64,000 nt of DNA from Bacillus chungangensis. Its GTDB lineage: Bacteria; Bacillota; Bacilli; Bacillales; Bacillaceae_C. This document shows, in pieces, positions 34,732-44,300 of the stretch. Below the pieces are notes generated by a model. The model was not told the DNA's origin, searched no databases, and saw only the letters and a program-made list of their open reading frames with translations. The stretch lies in contig NZ_JAUSTT010000007.1 in the NCBI RefSeq assembly GCF_030812995.1, positions 62,001-126,000 of the forward strand, read 5' to 3'. Within the stretch, counting starts at the first letter, position 1, and the number at the start of each line of letters is the position of its first letter. Made by a program: the position numbers and the translations under genes.

Positions 34732-37301
34732 CCAGCTTTTAATCCTGCATTCGGATCAATCTTCAGTGCTTTCATTGAAGGGATCCACGCACCGATTATA
34801 CCGACGAGAATAGGAAAGATCAAGGCAGCTCCAAAAACCCAAAACTGATGATAAGGAACAGAACCGTACATTACTTTTAACATCATCAGTGCAAAAATGA
34901 TGCCTGTTATTCCACTAATACATCCGATGAAAGCTCCTTCTAACAATACTAGTTTTCGAATCATGCCGTCTTTCCAGCCTAACGCTTTATACAAGGATAT
35001 TTCACTGGTTCTTTCTAATAAGTTTTGCCACATCATTTCTGCTGTCGTTAAAATAGCAATTACAAAAGCAATCGCAATCGATATGTAATGGGGGGCTTTT
35101 ACTTCCAGGGCAACATATTGCCCAAGCCAAGATGTAAATAACGTACCATCCATTTTGATTGATACAAAAATAAACAGAATAAGTAGTGCGCTAGGTAAGC
35201 TGATTGCTAAAATAGAGACAATGTTCCTTAACCATCGACTGAAAACACTGTTAATGACGATGCCCATTTTTCCTCTAACACGAACCAATCGTGAATGGCG
35301 CTTGACACTTACTTCACCAGCTTTCATTACCTGGACAGGTTGCAGTTTGCTGATATGGTAGCAAGGCCAAAATGATCCTGACACATAAATGAACAAGATA
35401 AAGATCATGATGAGTAGGAAGCTTGTTAAACTTAAAGACTCAGGATTTCGGATTTTCATCATAAGTAGAACAATGAGCGTTAAAAAACTGACGATGCTGC
35501 CAATGAGAAGAGATTCAATAAATAGCATCTTCCTCATCTGTTTTGTCTTCCAACCTAACGCTGATAATACAGCAAATTGTTTTTTTCTTGCTAAAAATGA
35601 AACAAGGTTGGTTGCAAAGACATACATAAGCGAAACAAACAATAAGCAGCCGATGATGCCAGAATACCCTAACTTCGTTTCCTTAAAAATAGAAATAGAT
35701 GCACCTGTTTTGATCCAAGGTTGTTCTATCCAGCCTAAATCAGGAGCAAGATTTACCTTTGGAATATGAATTAATACTGGTTGTGGAGAGGATCCTAATG
35801 TAATCGTTGCTTTCAAGCCTGTTTGTTTCTCAATTTCCTTTGCGATATCTTCTAATTTGGTCTGACTCTTTTCATTTAACTGTTCCACTCCATCCACTTT
35901 TATTCTTATGGAAGAAATCGGTTTTTCACCTAATAATGCTTCTGCTGCTTCTAATGTAGTCAGCATGACTGGAGGCTGCATAATATAGCCAAAAGGATTA
36001 GAAGTGGCTTTAATGAATGTCGGTGGATTGATCGGTTGTTTTTTGTGATCTAAGACAAGATTGGCTGTTGGAGAACGATATGTTTCCATTGGCAACTCTG
36101 TCGTTGGGTCCAACGGTATATTCAATTTTGCAGGATCATAAAAACCAATGAAATCAGGTGCTATTCTTGGAACTTTAGATGTATCGTTGTCATAGAGACT
36201 TGGTTTTCGATAGACTGGGTAAGAATGCAAATAAAGAGACCCTTCGGTTGGCACAGTTATTTCATATGCTTTTTCCCATCGATCTTGAAATGGGCTGTCA
36301 ACTGATTTGTAAGTTAATGGACTCGTTTTTAATAACAACAGACTTTCAAGGGAGTTTATTCCTCGATTAAACCCAAATACGACATTTTCAATCAATGCCT
36401 GGTGCGATTCTGCTGAAGTAAAGGAAAACGTTTGTTTATGCATTGCTTTTAACGTTTCTAAATAATGAATTCCTCCTTTTTCTTTAATAAGGTTGAATGT
36501 TTCCTGTGCATCCTTCACGGTTTGAAATGGCAATGGAAGTTTCTCAATCGTATAATGAAAGGTCTGATCAACAAAATGATGGCTGCTCATGATTAACGGG
36601 AGGGAGATTGTTTTAAACCCCATGTCTGGGTGGACCGTTGATGTTACTTTGTCTTTTTTGTTAAAGTAGCGGCTTTGATGATCTTGGATGATAGCCTTGT
36701 CAAGGCCTACTAGTTGCGCCTCCTCATCAGGATCAATAGCGGCTATTAAGACACGCGATAGATTCCCTAATGTACCATCAAATTGAATGAGGCCATATTG
36801 GTTAAAGGTATCGCTAGAATCTTTAGGAGAATAACCAATATGAAAATAATTACTCGTTACAATTTCCTGATCATTTATTCCATCATGATCAATAATGGAA
36901 CTTGTAAGTTTATAGATACCTTTTTCCTTTATATCAATTTTATCAAAAGCAAAGCTATTTGACGCATAGCCCAAAACACTTAGAGGTGCTGTGATAGAAA
37001 TCCCATCGATTTTTTTAATCGTTTCATATTCTTCAAGGGAAATTCCTCCTGATATCCCACTTAAATAGTTGGGATCCACTAGGCTATTATCGGTCATGTT
37101 GCCTTCTGAACGAGCAGGTAAAACTACGATATCATAGGATGCCCGCCATTTCTTTTCCAGCATATGAATGATTGTTCCTTTGTTTGTTTCGGAGAGGCCG
37201 ATTAAGAAACTTAAACCAGAACTAATAAAAAGCGCACCAATAAGCAGCAGAATGAATTTTTCTTTTTGGCGAATCCAATTTTTCCAAATGAATGATATCA
37301 T
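34728..37301 (-). CDS. FtsX-like ABC transporter permease
   Basis: 857 residues. An N-terminal transmembrane helix (about 15-35) is followed by a ~500-residue extracytoplasmic MacB-like domain, then three helices with a FtsX signature (NLVSFLARKKQFAVLSALGWKTKQMRKMLFIESLLIG), and a C-terminal second FtsX block ending in NLLERTSEISLYKALGWKDGMIRKLVLLEGAFIG. It partners the ATPase at 37298, overlapping it by 4 nt. Substrate unknown; such pairs export peptides or lipids or remodel the cell wall. The last codon abuts repeat copy 6. Confidence 0.87.
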   Translation of the reverse strand: MISFIWKNWIRQKEKFILLLIGALFISSGLSFLIGLSETNKGTIIHMLEKKWRASYDIVVLPARSEGNMTDNSLVDPNYLSGISGGISLEEYETIKKIDGISITAPLSVLGYASNSFAFDKIDIKEKGIYKLTSSIIDHDGINDQEIVTSNYFHIGYSPKDSSDTFNQYGLIQFDGTLGNLSRVLIAAIDPDEEAQLVGLDKAIIQDHQSRYFNKKDKVTSTVHPDMGFKTISLPLIMSSHHFVDQTFHYTIEKLPLPFQTVKDAQETFNLIKEKGGIHYLETLKAMHKQTFSFTSAESHQALIENVVFGFNRGINSLESLLLLKTSPLTYKSVDSPFQDRWEKAYEITVPTEGSLYLHSYPVYRKPSLYDNDTSKVPRIAPDFIGFYDPAKLNIPLDPTTELPMETYRSPTANLVLDHKKQPINPPTFIKATSNPFGYIMQPPVMLTTLEAAEALLGEKPISSIRIKVDGVEQLNEKSQTKLEDIAKEIEKQTGLKATITLGSSPQPVLIHIPKVNLAPDLGWIEQPWIKTGASISIFKETKLGYSGIIGCLLFVSLMYVFATNLVSFLARKKQFAVLSALGWKTKQMRKMLFIESLLIGSIVSFLTLIVLLMMKIRNPESLSLTSFLLIMIFILFIYVSGSFWPCYHISKLQPVQVMKAGEVSVKRHSRLVRVRGKMGIVINSVFSRWLRNIVSILAISLPSALLILFIFVSIKMDGTLFTSWLGQYVALEVKAPHYISIAIAFVIAILTTAEMMWQNLLERTSEISLYKALGWKDGMIRKLVLLEGAFIGCISGITGIIFALMMLKVMYGSVPYHQFWVFGAALIFPILVGIIGAWIPSMKALKIDPNAGLKAG

Positions 37302-38005
37302 TGTTTCACCTTTTCTTGAGATCGGATCATCTCATCACGAATGATTGCGCCATCTTTCATTTCAATGATGCGATCCGTTTTTTCTGCTAAGGAAGGATCA
37401 TGAGTGACAAGGATAATTCCACAGTGATTGATTTCTTTAACAGAGATTAAAAGCTCAAAAATATTTTTGCCAGTTTCCGAATCTAAATTACCGGTAGGTT
37501 CATCAGCTAAAAGCCAATCTGGTCGTGTAATGAGAGCACGAGCAATTGCAACACGCTGTTGTTGTCCACCTGATAACTGGGAAGGAAAGGATGAAATCTT
37601 TTCTTTTAATCCAACTAGCTGCAGCAATTCCTTCGCTCTTTTTTCTTTATGAAAAGGAACATGTTGATGAAACAAGGGAATACAGACATTCTCTAACGCT
37701 GTTAAGGAAGGCAACAAATGAAATTGTTGAAAAATGAAACCGATGTTACGGCTGCGTATATCAGCCAAATCATTTGAATGAAGCATCGTTACATCCCTGT
37801 CTCCAAGAAGTACATTTCCAGAGGATGGCCGCTCAAGTGTACCGATCATATTTAAAAGTGTTGATTTTCCAGAACCAGAAGCACCAATAATACTAGTGAA
37901 ATCCTTTTGATGAAAAACGGTCGTAATGTCTTGCAGTGCCCATATCAGCGCATCATTGTTTCCATAATATTTAGAAACTTTTTGAAGTGTTATCGTACTA
38001 AACAA
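37298..38005 (-). CDS. ABC transporter ATP-binding protein (MacB/LolD type)
   Basis: 235 residues. Walker A is GASGSGKST, the Q loop is [18 protein letters not shown], the signature is [15 protein letters not shown], and Walker B is [12 protein letters not shown]. It drives the large permease encoded downstream. The start is taken as the TTG at 38005, as no ATG fits the family N-terminus; the upstream site is weak, so the exact start is uncertain. No two-component system lies beside it. Confidence 0.88.
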   Translation of the reverse strand: MFSTITLQKVSKYYGNNDALIWALQDITTVFHQKDFTSIIGASGSGKSTLLNMIGTLERPSSGNVLLGDRDVTMLHSNDLADIRSRNIGFIFQQFHLLPSLTALENVCIPLFHQHVPFHKEKRAKELLQLVGLKEKISSFPSQLSGGQQQRVAIARALITRPDWLLADEPTGNLDSETGKNIFELLISVKEINHCGIILVTHDPSLAEKTDRIIEMKDGAIIRDEMIRSQEKVKQ

Positions 38006-38373
38006 ATAATCAGCTACTTTCTATAATACTTTTATTGTATTTTAAATTTTTCTATTTAGGTTTTTGTGATATCATCATATTATAAAAAATAGAAAAGTCA
38101 ACATAATCTGACATATCGGCCAGAAAAAATCTAATACTAGTATTTATTTTAACTTATTTATGTAAAATGACGGGATAAATGTATTGACTTTGATTGAAAT
38201 TTTGCTTAATGATTTCATGTTTATTAGCCTTCATCTGAACATCGAGTAAAATATACGTTCAATTTTGATGAAGGGGGTTAAGACAATTAGTCTACATATA
38301 AGACAGAAATATAAAGAACTTATAAAAATATAGTCAATCATAAAACTAAAAAAAGCATAGAAGGGAAGTCACA
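38006..38373. other. Divergent intergenic region
   Basis: AT-rich region between the ABC operon and the AAC(3)-like gene. TTGACT at about 38183 with a TAATGA about 17 bp on could be a plus-strand promoter. Nothing else was recognised. Confidence 0.35.
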
Positions 38374-39198
38374 ATGTCTGAAGAAATTACAATTAAAAGA
38401 ACGGATGTTCCACGGACGCGTTCGTCGTTAGCAAATAATTTCCGTACGCTCGGTCTTAAAGAATGCATGACAGTAATCGTGCATACCTCCATGAGTTCTC
38501 TAGGTTGGGTTTGCGGCGGTTCAATAGCCGTCATACAAGCATTACAGGATGTCGTTACGTCTAAAGGAACGCTAGTAATGCCAACACATAGCGCTAATGT
38601 TTCTGATCCGATAAAATGGGAAAATCCACCCGTACCTAAATCGTGGTGGTCAACAATTCGTGAAGAAATGCCTGCCTTTGATCCGGAATTGACACCTACG
38701 TTTTTGATGGGATGTATAGCGGAAGCATTCCGTACATTTCCTGATGTCAAGCGAAGTCATCATCCTACCCACTCCTTTGCGGCATGGGGGAAACATCGAG
38801 ATACTATTGTCAATGAACATTCGTTGAACAACGGCCTCGGGGAAAAATCACCGTTGGCTATGGTCTATAAATTGAATGGTTATGTTTTGTTACTGGGAGT
38901 GGGCTATGATAACAATACATCTATGCATCTAGGCGAACATCGTTCAAAATGCCTTGATACTATAACAAATGCAAGTCCGATACTAGAAAAGGGTGAGAGG
39001 GTTTGGAAGAATTATGAGGAATTAGATTATAATGACGAAATGTTTCCTAAAATTGGGGAAGCGTTTGAGGGAGCAAATAGAGTCAATATAGGTATGGTAG
39101 GCTCTGCGGAGTCAAGATTGATGTCTCAGCCTGCTATAGTTGACTTCACAGCTGAGCACATATGCAGATATAGCAAAGGGTATTCGGGTCTAACTTAA
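38374..39198 (+). CDS. AAC(3)-like N-acetyltransferase (YokD family)
   Basis: 274 residues of the aminoglycoside 3-N-acetyltransferase fold: VIVHTSMSSLGWVCGGSIAVIQAL, the coenzyme A region GTLVMPTHSANVSDP, and the catalytic His region in RSHHPTHSFAAWGKH and LGEKSPLAM. Chromosomal YokD-type members often do not confer resistance and their natural substrate is unknown. RBS GAAGGGAAG. It appears to be monocistronic. Confidence 0.85.
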   Translation: MSEEITIKRTDVPRTRSSLANNFRTLGLKECMTVIVHTSMSSLGWVCGGSIAVIQALQDVVTSKGTLVMPTHSANVSDPIKWENPPVPKSWWSTIREEMPAFDPELTPTFLMGCIAEAFRTFPDVKRSHHPTHSFAAWGKHRDTIVNEHSLNNGLGEKSPLAMVYKLNGYVLLLGVGYDNNTSMHLGEHRSKCLDTITNASPILEKGERVWKNYEELDYNDEMFPKIGEAFEGANRVNIGMVGSAESRLMSQPAIVDFTAEHICRYSKGYSGLT

Positions 39199-39250
39199 TA
39201 AGTAACGGCCAGCTTAAAGTCTACATATCGTGTACAAAATGTTATCTAGA

Positions 39251-39432
39251 TCTATCTCATATCTAACTGGCGCGTCAAGATTCCCACCTCGGGGAGTAAG
39301 AGAAATCAGAAACGCTGGGTGGGAGATAACAGAAATCAAATGTCCGTTTTAGACAAGCTTCTTAAAATCAGCATCGCACGAAGAAAAAGCAATTTCCTTT
39401 TTCGAGTACGTTTTTGTGATCTTAGTCTTTAT
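39251..39432 (+). mobile_element. Dispersed repeat, copy 7 (degenerate, right end lost)
   Basis: Left end TCTATCTCATATCTAACTGG (TCTAT instead of TTTAT), hairpin arms TTCCCACCT and GGTGGGAGATAAC, one module (AGCATCGCACGAAGAAAA, TTTTTCGAG). The right terminal hairpin is missing or decayed beyond TTAGTCTTTAT. Confidence 0.75.
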
Positions 39433-39476
39433 CACCATGTCGAGAAAAATGATCATATTTATCATAAAATTCAGTC

Positions 39477-39505
39477 TTGACAGATTATTCCGGGTGCGAT
39501 ATGGT
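39477..39505 (+). promoter_or_regulatory. Promoter of the SAM riboswitch transcript
   Basis: TTGACA at 39477-39482 and TATGGT at 39500-39505 with a 17-bp spacer; the start would fall about 55 nt before the aptamer. The nearby TATAAC is an alternative -10. Confidence 0.6.
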
Positions 39506-39566
39506 TATCTATAACATTAAATAAAGGTTTGCACATTGTATTGCAGCCTTCAATTAAATAGCTGAT

Positions 39567-39669
39567 TTCTTATCCAGAGAGGTGGAGGGACTGGCCCTTT
39601 GAAGCCTCGGCAACAGACTCTATCGTACTGTGCCAATTCCAGCCAGCGTTAAAGCTGAAAGATAAGAAG
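39567..39669 (+). ncRNA. SAM-I (S-box) riboswitch aptamer
   Basis: The conserved S-box core is present: CTTATCCAGAGAGGTGGAGG, GACTGGCCC, GAAGCCTCGGCAACAG, GTGCCAATTCCAGCC and the closing GATAAG. Stem P1 is TTCTTATC (39567-39574) with GATAAGAA (39661-39668). The 3' strand of P1 (ATAAGAAGGG) can also pair with CCTCTTCTTAT of the terminator at 39691, giving the expected antiterminator. When SAM is bound the terminator forms, so downstream genes are expressed on methionine shortage. Confidence 0.95.
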
Positions 39670-39690
39670 GGATAAATGAATTGCTTAAAC

Positions 39691-39726
39691 AATCCTCTTC
39701 TTATTTTTCGAAGAGGATTTTTGTAT
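39691..39726 (+). terminator. Riboswitch-controlled terminator
   Basis: AATCCTCTTC pairs with GAAGAGGATT, followed by TTTTGTATTTTG. It is the expression platform of the S-box. Confidence 0.92.
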
Positions 39727-39849
39727 TTTGTATAAACTAAATCATTTATATGCTGATTAGACAATTAGACAACTGGGAAATCATTTCATCTATTGATAAT
39801 CCGCAAATCCGGGCGTGATACGTATTTTTAATGAGGAGAGATGAATGAA

Positions 39850-40401
39850 ATGAGTGAAATCGTCCTATTATCAGGGAGTCCGTCAGAATGTTCTAAGACT
39901 GACAAAGTACTCCACTATTTAGGTGCATTACTTGAAAAAGAACATTTTTCTGTGAAGCATATTTCGGTCAAAGATGTACCACCAGAGGTCTTAATATTTG
40001 GAAAGTACGATAGTCCGGTAATTAAAAGAATATCAAAGCAAATTCAAGGTGCACTCGGTGTCATTGTTGGATCGCCGGTATATAAAGCTGCTTATTCAGG
40101 GGCTTTAAAAACATTGCTTGATATTCTTCCGCAAGATGTACTTAAGAATACTCCAGTACTGCCATTGATGACCGGTGGAAGTTCTTCACACCTTTTAGCT
40201 ATTGAGTATTCATTAAAGCCGCTATTGGCAACATTAAAAGGTCAGAATTTAAAGGGCGTTTATTTGTTGGATAGCCAAATTGATAAACATCAAGAAAACC
40301 CAATTATCGATAAGGAAATTTTACAAAGGACGAAAAAGCAGCTCCAGTATTTTATTGATATATTAAATAAAAGAAGGCTTTTCGAAACACTTTCATCATA
40401 A
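39850..40401 (+). CDS. NADPH-dependent FMN reductase, SsuE-like
   Basis: About 183 residues, flavodoxin fold: IVLLSGSPSECSKTDKVLHYL (FMN phosphate loop), GVIVGSPVYKAAYSGALKTLLDILP and PVLPLMTGGSSSHLLAIEYSLKPLL, the typical SsuE/MsuE blocks. SsuE provides reduced FMN to alkanesulfonate monooxygenases. Control by an S-box riboswitch links it to sulfur scavenging under methionine limitation. The Met at 39850 has better spacing to GAGGAG than the Met at 39841. No monooxygenase lies beside it. Confidence 0.87.
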   Translation: MSEIVLLSGSPSECSKTDKVLHYLGALLEKEHFSVKHISVKDVPPEVLIFGKYDSPVIKRISKQIQGALGVIVGSPVYKAAYSGALKTLLDILPQDVLKNTPVLPLMTGGSSSHLLAIEYSLKPLLATLKGQNLKGVYLLDSQIDKHQENPIIDKEILQRTKKQLQYFIDILNKRRLFETLSS

Positions 40402-40524
40402 TGAAGTGATTGTTGCATTGTCTGTGCCCTAATAACACATAAGTATCACATAAGTACGAAAAAGTTCATGCAGTAATGAAGATAAATGATCCGTATCAAC
40501 AAAAAACATGCATCATTTGGATGT

Positions 40525-40562
40525 TCGGGGCTGTCGAAAACACTCGGCAGCCTCTTTTTACT
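40525..40562 (+). terminator. Terminator of the SsuE-like gene
   Basis: GGCTGTCGA pairs with TCGGCAGCC, followed by TCTTTTTA. The other ~160 bp before the next gene hold nothing recognised. Confidence 0.82.
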
Positions 40563-40722
40563 GCTTAAGCACATTCTCTGCAAAAAGTTGATATGTAACA
40601 TTTGATACGGTTAATCTAATGATGACGTAGATATGGCCATACTAATGATATATACAAGACTAGACTGTTTCCCCCTTTTCAGGAATAATAAAGAGAGCGA
40701 AGAAATGGATGATTGAGGTGAG

Positions 40723-41571
40723 ATGATGGAAAGGTCAAATTGGGATAAGTATAAAATAATGACGATGATGCAAATTTTTATCGATCGGTTTATCAAAAAT
40801 GATATTATTGGTTTGGCTGCGCAGCTATCCTATTTCTTTATACTATCCTTATTTCCGCTACTCATCTTTTTGGTAACGCTCATTCCCTACTTGCCAATTA
40901 CTCAGGAGGATATGATTGGTCTTATTCGTGATTTCGCTCCTGTACAAACAATGGATTTTCTTGAAACGACACTTGCAGAAATTATGAGCAACCGCAGCAG
41001 CGGACTTTTATCCTTTGGGATTATCGGGACGATATGGTCTGCATCTAATGGAATGAATGCTGTAATAAAGGCGTTAAATCGGGCGTACAATGCAGAAGAA
41101 AGACGGCCTTTTTTAATTGCTCGCGGAATGTCCATTATATTAACGATCGGAATGATTATCGTCATTATAATCGTTTTAGTACTCCCTGTCTTCGGAAAGC
41201 AGATTGGCAAATATTTATTTCACAACCTTGGGTTTTCTATGGAGTTTGTAGCGCTTTGGAATGCTTTGCGTTGGGTTGTAACACCAATCGTTCTGTTTCT
41301 AGTCTTTCAAGTCCTTTACTTTTTAGCCCCATCTGAAAAAATCCGTTGGAAATCAGTGAGGCCTGGAGCAGTGTTTGCGTCAATAGGCTGGATTATTGTG
41401 TCGCTGGGCTTTTCTTCTTACATATCTAATTTTGGAAACTTCACTGCTGCTTATGGAAGTTTGGGGGGAATGATTGTATTAATGCTTTGGCTTTATTTGT
41501 CTGGGATGATTTTAATGATCGGCGGTGAGCTGAATGCTGTACTGGCTGAGAGTAAAAAAAATCCTTTTTAA
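40723..41571 (+). CDS. yfkH: YihY/BrkB-family membrane protein (YfkH-like)
   Basis: 282 residues with six transmembrane helices. Family blocks: IGLAAQLSYFFILSLFPLLIFL, GIIGTIWSASNGMNAVIKALNRAYN, and GSLGGMIVLMLWLYLSGMILMIGGELNA at the C-terminus. Function of the family is unclear despite the historic name ribonuclease BN. The following hydrolase gene begins 30 nt downstream and is probably co-transcribed. Confidence 0.88.
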   Translation: MMERSNWDKYKIMTMMQIFIDRFIKNDIIGLAAQLSYFFILSLFPLLIFLVTLIPYLPITQEDMIGLIRDFAPVQTMDFLETTLAEIMSNRSSGLLSFGIIGTIWSASNGMNAVIKALNRAYNAEERRPFLIARGMSIILTIGMIIVIIIVLVLPVFGKQIGKYLFHNLGFSMEFVALWNALRWVVTPIVLFLVFQVLYFLAPSEKIRWKSVRPGAVFASIGWIIVSLGFSSYISNFGNFTAAYGSLGGMIVLMLWLYLSGMILMIGGELNAVLAESKKNPF

Positions 41572-41601
41572 AGAGCTGTTATTTGAACAGGGGATGATTA
41601 G

Positions 41602-42396
41602 ATGAATGTGAGACGATACGGGAGTGGTCCATATACAGTGGCTGTGATTCATGGCGGTCCTGGAGCCCCAGGGACTGTTGCAGCAATTGCTAGAGAATTA
41701 TCGAAAGAATATGGCGTATTGGAACCTATCCAGACAAAAGCATCTCTTGAGGAGCAAGTAAATGAGCTTTATGATGTGATTAAAAACAAGGGAGAGCTTC
41801 CGATCACGTTAATCGGCCATTCGTGGGGAGCTTGGTTGGCATTTATCGTAGCTGCAGCATACCCTTTTTTAGTAAAAAAAATAGTACTTGTAAGCAGCGG
41901 GCCTTTTGAAGACAAATACGTCCAAGAGCTGGAAGAGAATAGGCTGAACCGATTAAGCACTGTGGAAAAGGATGAATTCAATGACTTAATCGCTCATTTA
42001 AACAATCTCCATCCGCAAAAAAAGGACGAACACCTTGCTAGACTTGGTGAACTTGTAACAAAATCAGATCATTATCAAGCAATTCATATTCCAACAGATG
42101 AACAAGACATCATTCAAGTCAATAGCGATATTTTTCAATCAGTTTGGACAGAAGCGTCAATATTAAGAAAGACAGGATCACTTTTAGCACTCGGAAGAAA
42201 AATAAAGTGTCCTGTTTATGCAATCCATGGAAACGATGATCCCCATCCAGCAGAAGGAGTAAGCGTTCCTTTAAAAAAAATTTTAACCAATTTTCAATTT
42301 TACTTATTAGATAAATGCGGCCATACTCCTTGGAAAGAACAATATGCAAAAGATGCTTTTTATCAAATAGTGCGGGAAATACTGAATAGAAAGTGA
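41602..42396 (+). CDS. Alpha/beta hydrolase
   Basis: 264 residues. HGGPGAPG forms the oxyanion hole, the nucleophile Ser is in LIGHSWGAWLAF, the acid Asp in AIHGNDDPHP and the base His in DKCGHTPWKE. The HGGPG motif is shared with proline iminopeptidases, but the protein is short for those. Substrate unknown. Confidence 0.85.
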   Translation: MNVRRYGSGPYTVAVIHGGPGAPGTVAAIARELSKEYGVLEPIQTKASLEEQVNELYDVIKNKGELPITLIGHSWGAWLAFIVAAAYPFLVKKIVLVSSGPFEDKYVQELEENRLNRLSTVEKDEFNDLIAHLNNLHPQKKDEHLARLGELVTKSDHYQAIHIPTDEQDIIQVNSDIFQSVWTEASILRKTGSLLALGRKIKCPVYAIHGNDDPHPAEGVSVPLKKILTNFQFYLLDKCGHTPWKEQYAKDAFYQIVREILNRK

Positions 42397-42431
42397 CAGA
42401 CATGATTCGTTGGGGAGTTCCTGCTATTAAT

Positions 42432-42480
42432 GAGGCGGCAGTTAAATGAACGCTTTAGCGTCCTCTTAGCTGCCGCTTAT
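42432..42480. terminator. Shared terminator between convergent genes
   Basis: GCGGCAGTTAA pairs with TTAGCTGCCGC, with inner AACGCT/AGCGT pairing. It serves the hydrolase on the plus strand and lctP on the minus strand. Confidence 0.78.
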
Positions 42481-42487
42481 TTGCGTT

Positions 42488-43987
42488 CTAAAACAGCCAC
42501 ATCCAGCCGAGTGACATTAGAATAATAACAAATAAAGCTCCAATGACAACCAAAGAAATACTTTTCAATAAATCATTTTCTGCGGAGCGAATGCCCAACA
42601 AGGAAGAGCCTAGCATAACGCGGGCCGGTGAAGCCATACTTGCATGGGATGCGCTCGTATTTTGTATATAAATGTATAAATCAGGAGAGATCCCTAATGA
42701 TTTCGCCGTTTGCATTTGCAATTGAATAAACATGGCGTTTGAGCCTGCATTACTGCCGGTTAGAAAGCCTCCCAATCCGCCAATGAAAGGAGAAATAATG
42801 ACAAAGCTTGTACCAAATGCAGTTGCAGCCGCATTCGCAATAAACATCGTCATGCCAGCCTCCGTCATCACTTCTGCCATTGCGACAAATGCCGAGGTTG
42901 AAATAAAGAACGGCACCCATTGTTTGATGGTCAGCCGCAGCGATGTACGTACGACTTGCCAGTGAATCTTTAAGATAAAAATGGCGAATAAACTAGCAAC
43001 GAACAGCCAAAATCCAGGCGAATATAACAGGGCTAAAGAGTAAGAATAGGCTGGTAAATCGATTACGAGATGCGATGTTAAAAAATGATTGATATTCGGC
43101 ACAAGACGGGAGAGAAAAATACAAAAAGTTAAGAGCAAGTATGGACTCATCACTTTTAAAATAGTGAAGCTATTTTTTTCTGCTGCAGCAGAAAGTTCTG
43201 CAACAGTTTCTTCTCTTTTCTTTGCCTTTATTTTTAACAATCCTACTCCGAGCGTTGTTGTGATCAGAGCTGCTAGTACTCCTGCTAATTCGACGCTGAC
43301 ATAGGCATTAAAGAACAGAACGGATAAGCCAAATAGGATCGAGAAAAAGGTGATCTCTTTCCATTTTTCTTGAAGGGCTCGTTTGCCGCCAGCAATGAAA
43401 ACCGCAGCGACCACAAAATAAAGGAAAACAGGTATGCTCATCACTGCACTTCCGATGCCTACTTTTTGCAGCGAGAGATCCCCAATTTCAGCGCCAACGA
43501 CCATTCCAGTCGCTAAGGCGCCCCAAGGAACAGCTAGCAAACTAATAAGTCCGATTAATGCAGCACGAAAGGGAGCAAAGCCTAAAGCAATGAAAACAGG
43601 CGCGACAATTAAAAAAGCAGTTCCAAAGCCGCTTGCTGATTCAATTAATGGTGAAAAACCGATCACTAAAATAATGACTTGCAACATTTTATCATCCGTT
43701 GCTTGCGAGATAAAAGCCGCAATGACATCAATTGCGCCTGATTGTTTCATAAGATGAAAAAGAAAAATGCCAAAAAACAATACATAGGCGACAATAAAAG
43801 AGATTAAGACACCTTTAAAAGAAGCGTGGAATATCTCCTTTGTAAATAAAGGGAAAACCGAAGACCATTTTGTAATGATTACTGTAATAACGTAAGCGCA
43901 GATAGCAGCACGCAAAGAAGACTGCTTTAATAGAAATAAACATCCGACAATTGCAACAATAGGTAATAATGCAATCATTAACTCCAT
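42488..43987 (-). CDS. L-lactate permease (LctP family)
   Basis: 499 residues, about 12 or 13 transmembrane helices. Characteristic blocks: GFSPLIESASGFGTAFLIVAPV, GLISLLAVPWGALATGM, FIGGLGGFLTGSNAGSNAMF and NTSASHASMASPARVMLG. It carries L-lactate or glycolate with protons into the cell. It is somewhat shorter than typical LldP/LutP (about 550). No lactate dehydrogenase genes are next to it. Confidence 0.9.
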   Translation of the reverse strand: MELMIALLPIVAIVGCLFLLKQSSLRAAICAYVITVIITKWSSVFPLFTKEIFHASFKGVLISFIVAYVLFFGIFLFHLMKQSGAIDVIAAFISQATDDKMLQVIILVIGFSPLIESASGFGTAFLIVAPVFIALGFAPFRAALIGLISLLAVPWGALATGMVVGAEIGDLSLQKVGIGSAVMSIPVFLYFVVAAVFIAGGKRALQEKWKEITFFSILFGLSVLFFNAYVSVELAGVLAALITTTLGVGLLKIKAKKREETVAELSAAAEKNSFTILKVMSPYLLLTFCIFLSRLVPNINHFLTSHLVIDLPAYSYSLALLYSPGFWLFVASLFAIFILKIHWQVVRTSLRLTIKQWVPFFISTSAFVAMAEVMTEAGMTMFIANAAATAFGTSFVIISPFIGGLGGFLTGSNAGSNAMFIQLQMQTAKSLGISPDLYIYIQNTSASHASMASPARVMLGSSLLGIRSAENDLLKSISLVVIGALFVIILMSLGWMWLF

Positions 43988-44080
43988 GCAAACATCTCCA
44001 CTGCGATGATTTCTTGAACATATTCTTTCCTGTATTATAAAGGAAGGAAGCGATCATGTCAGCAATCGTTTGGACAAAAT

Positions 44081-44300
44081 TTTCTCCCACCTCAATTGCT
44101 TTCGGCATTAAAGTGGGGGATAACTGAAAGTCAAATGTCCGATTGATTTAGGTCGACAGGATAAGGAAAGCTTCTTGAATCAGTATCGCACGAAGAAAAA
44201 GCGGTTTCCTTTTTCAAGGTAGTTCACGATCTAAGCCTTTGTTCTACCTTCCATAAGTGGGGAGAGAGAAGCCCCTCCCACAATGAATGTTTCCCTTTAT
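44081..44300 (+). mobile_element. Dispersed repeat, copy 8 (one module, partly degenerate)
   Basis: Left end TTTCTCCCAC with most of the left hairpin 5' arm deleted, then AAGTGGGGGATAACTGAAAGTC. One module (AGTATCGCACGAAGAAAA, CTTTTTCAAGG). Decayed right hairpin (GGGGAGAGAGAAGCCCC), ending in TTTAT at 44296-44300, which supplies the stop codon TAA of the metal ATPase. Confidence 0.82.

Noticed and set aside
39841-39849. First ATG of the SsuE-like gene as start
   Set aside because: It sits too close to the GAGGAG site; the Met at 39850 has normal spacing.
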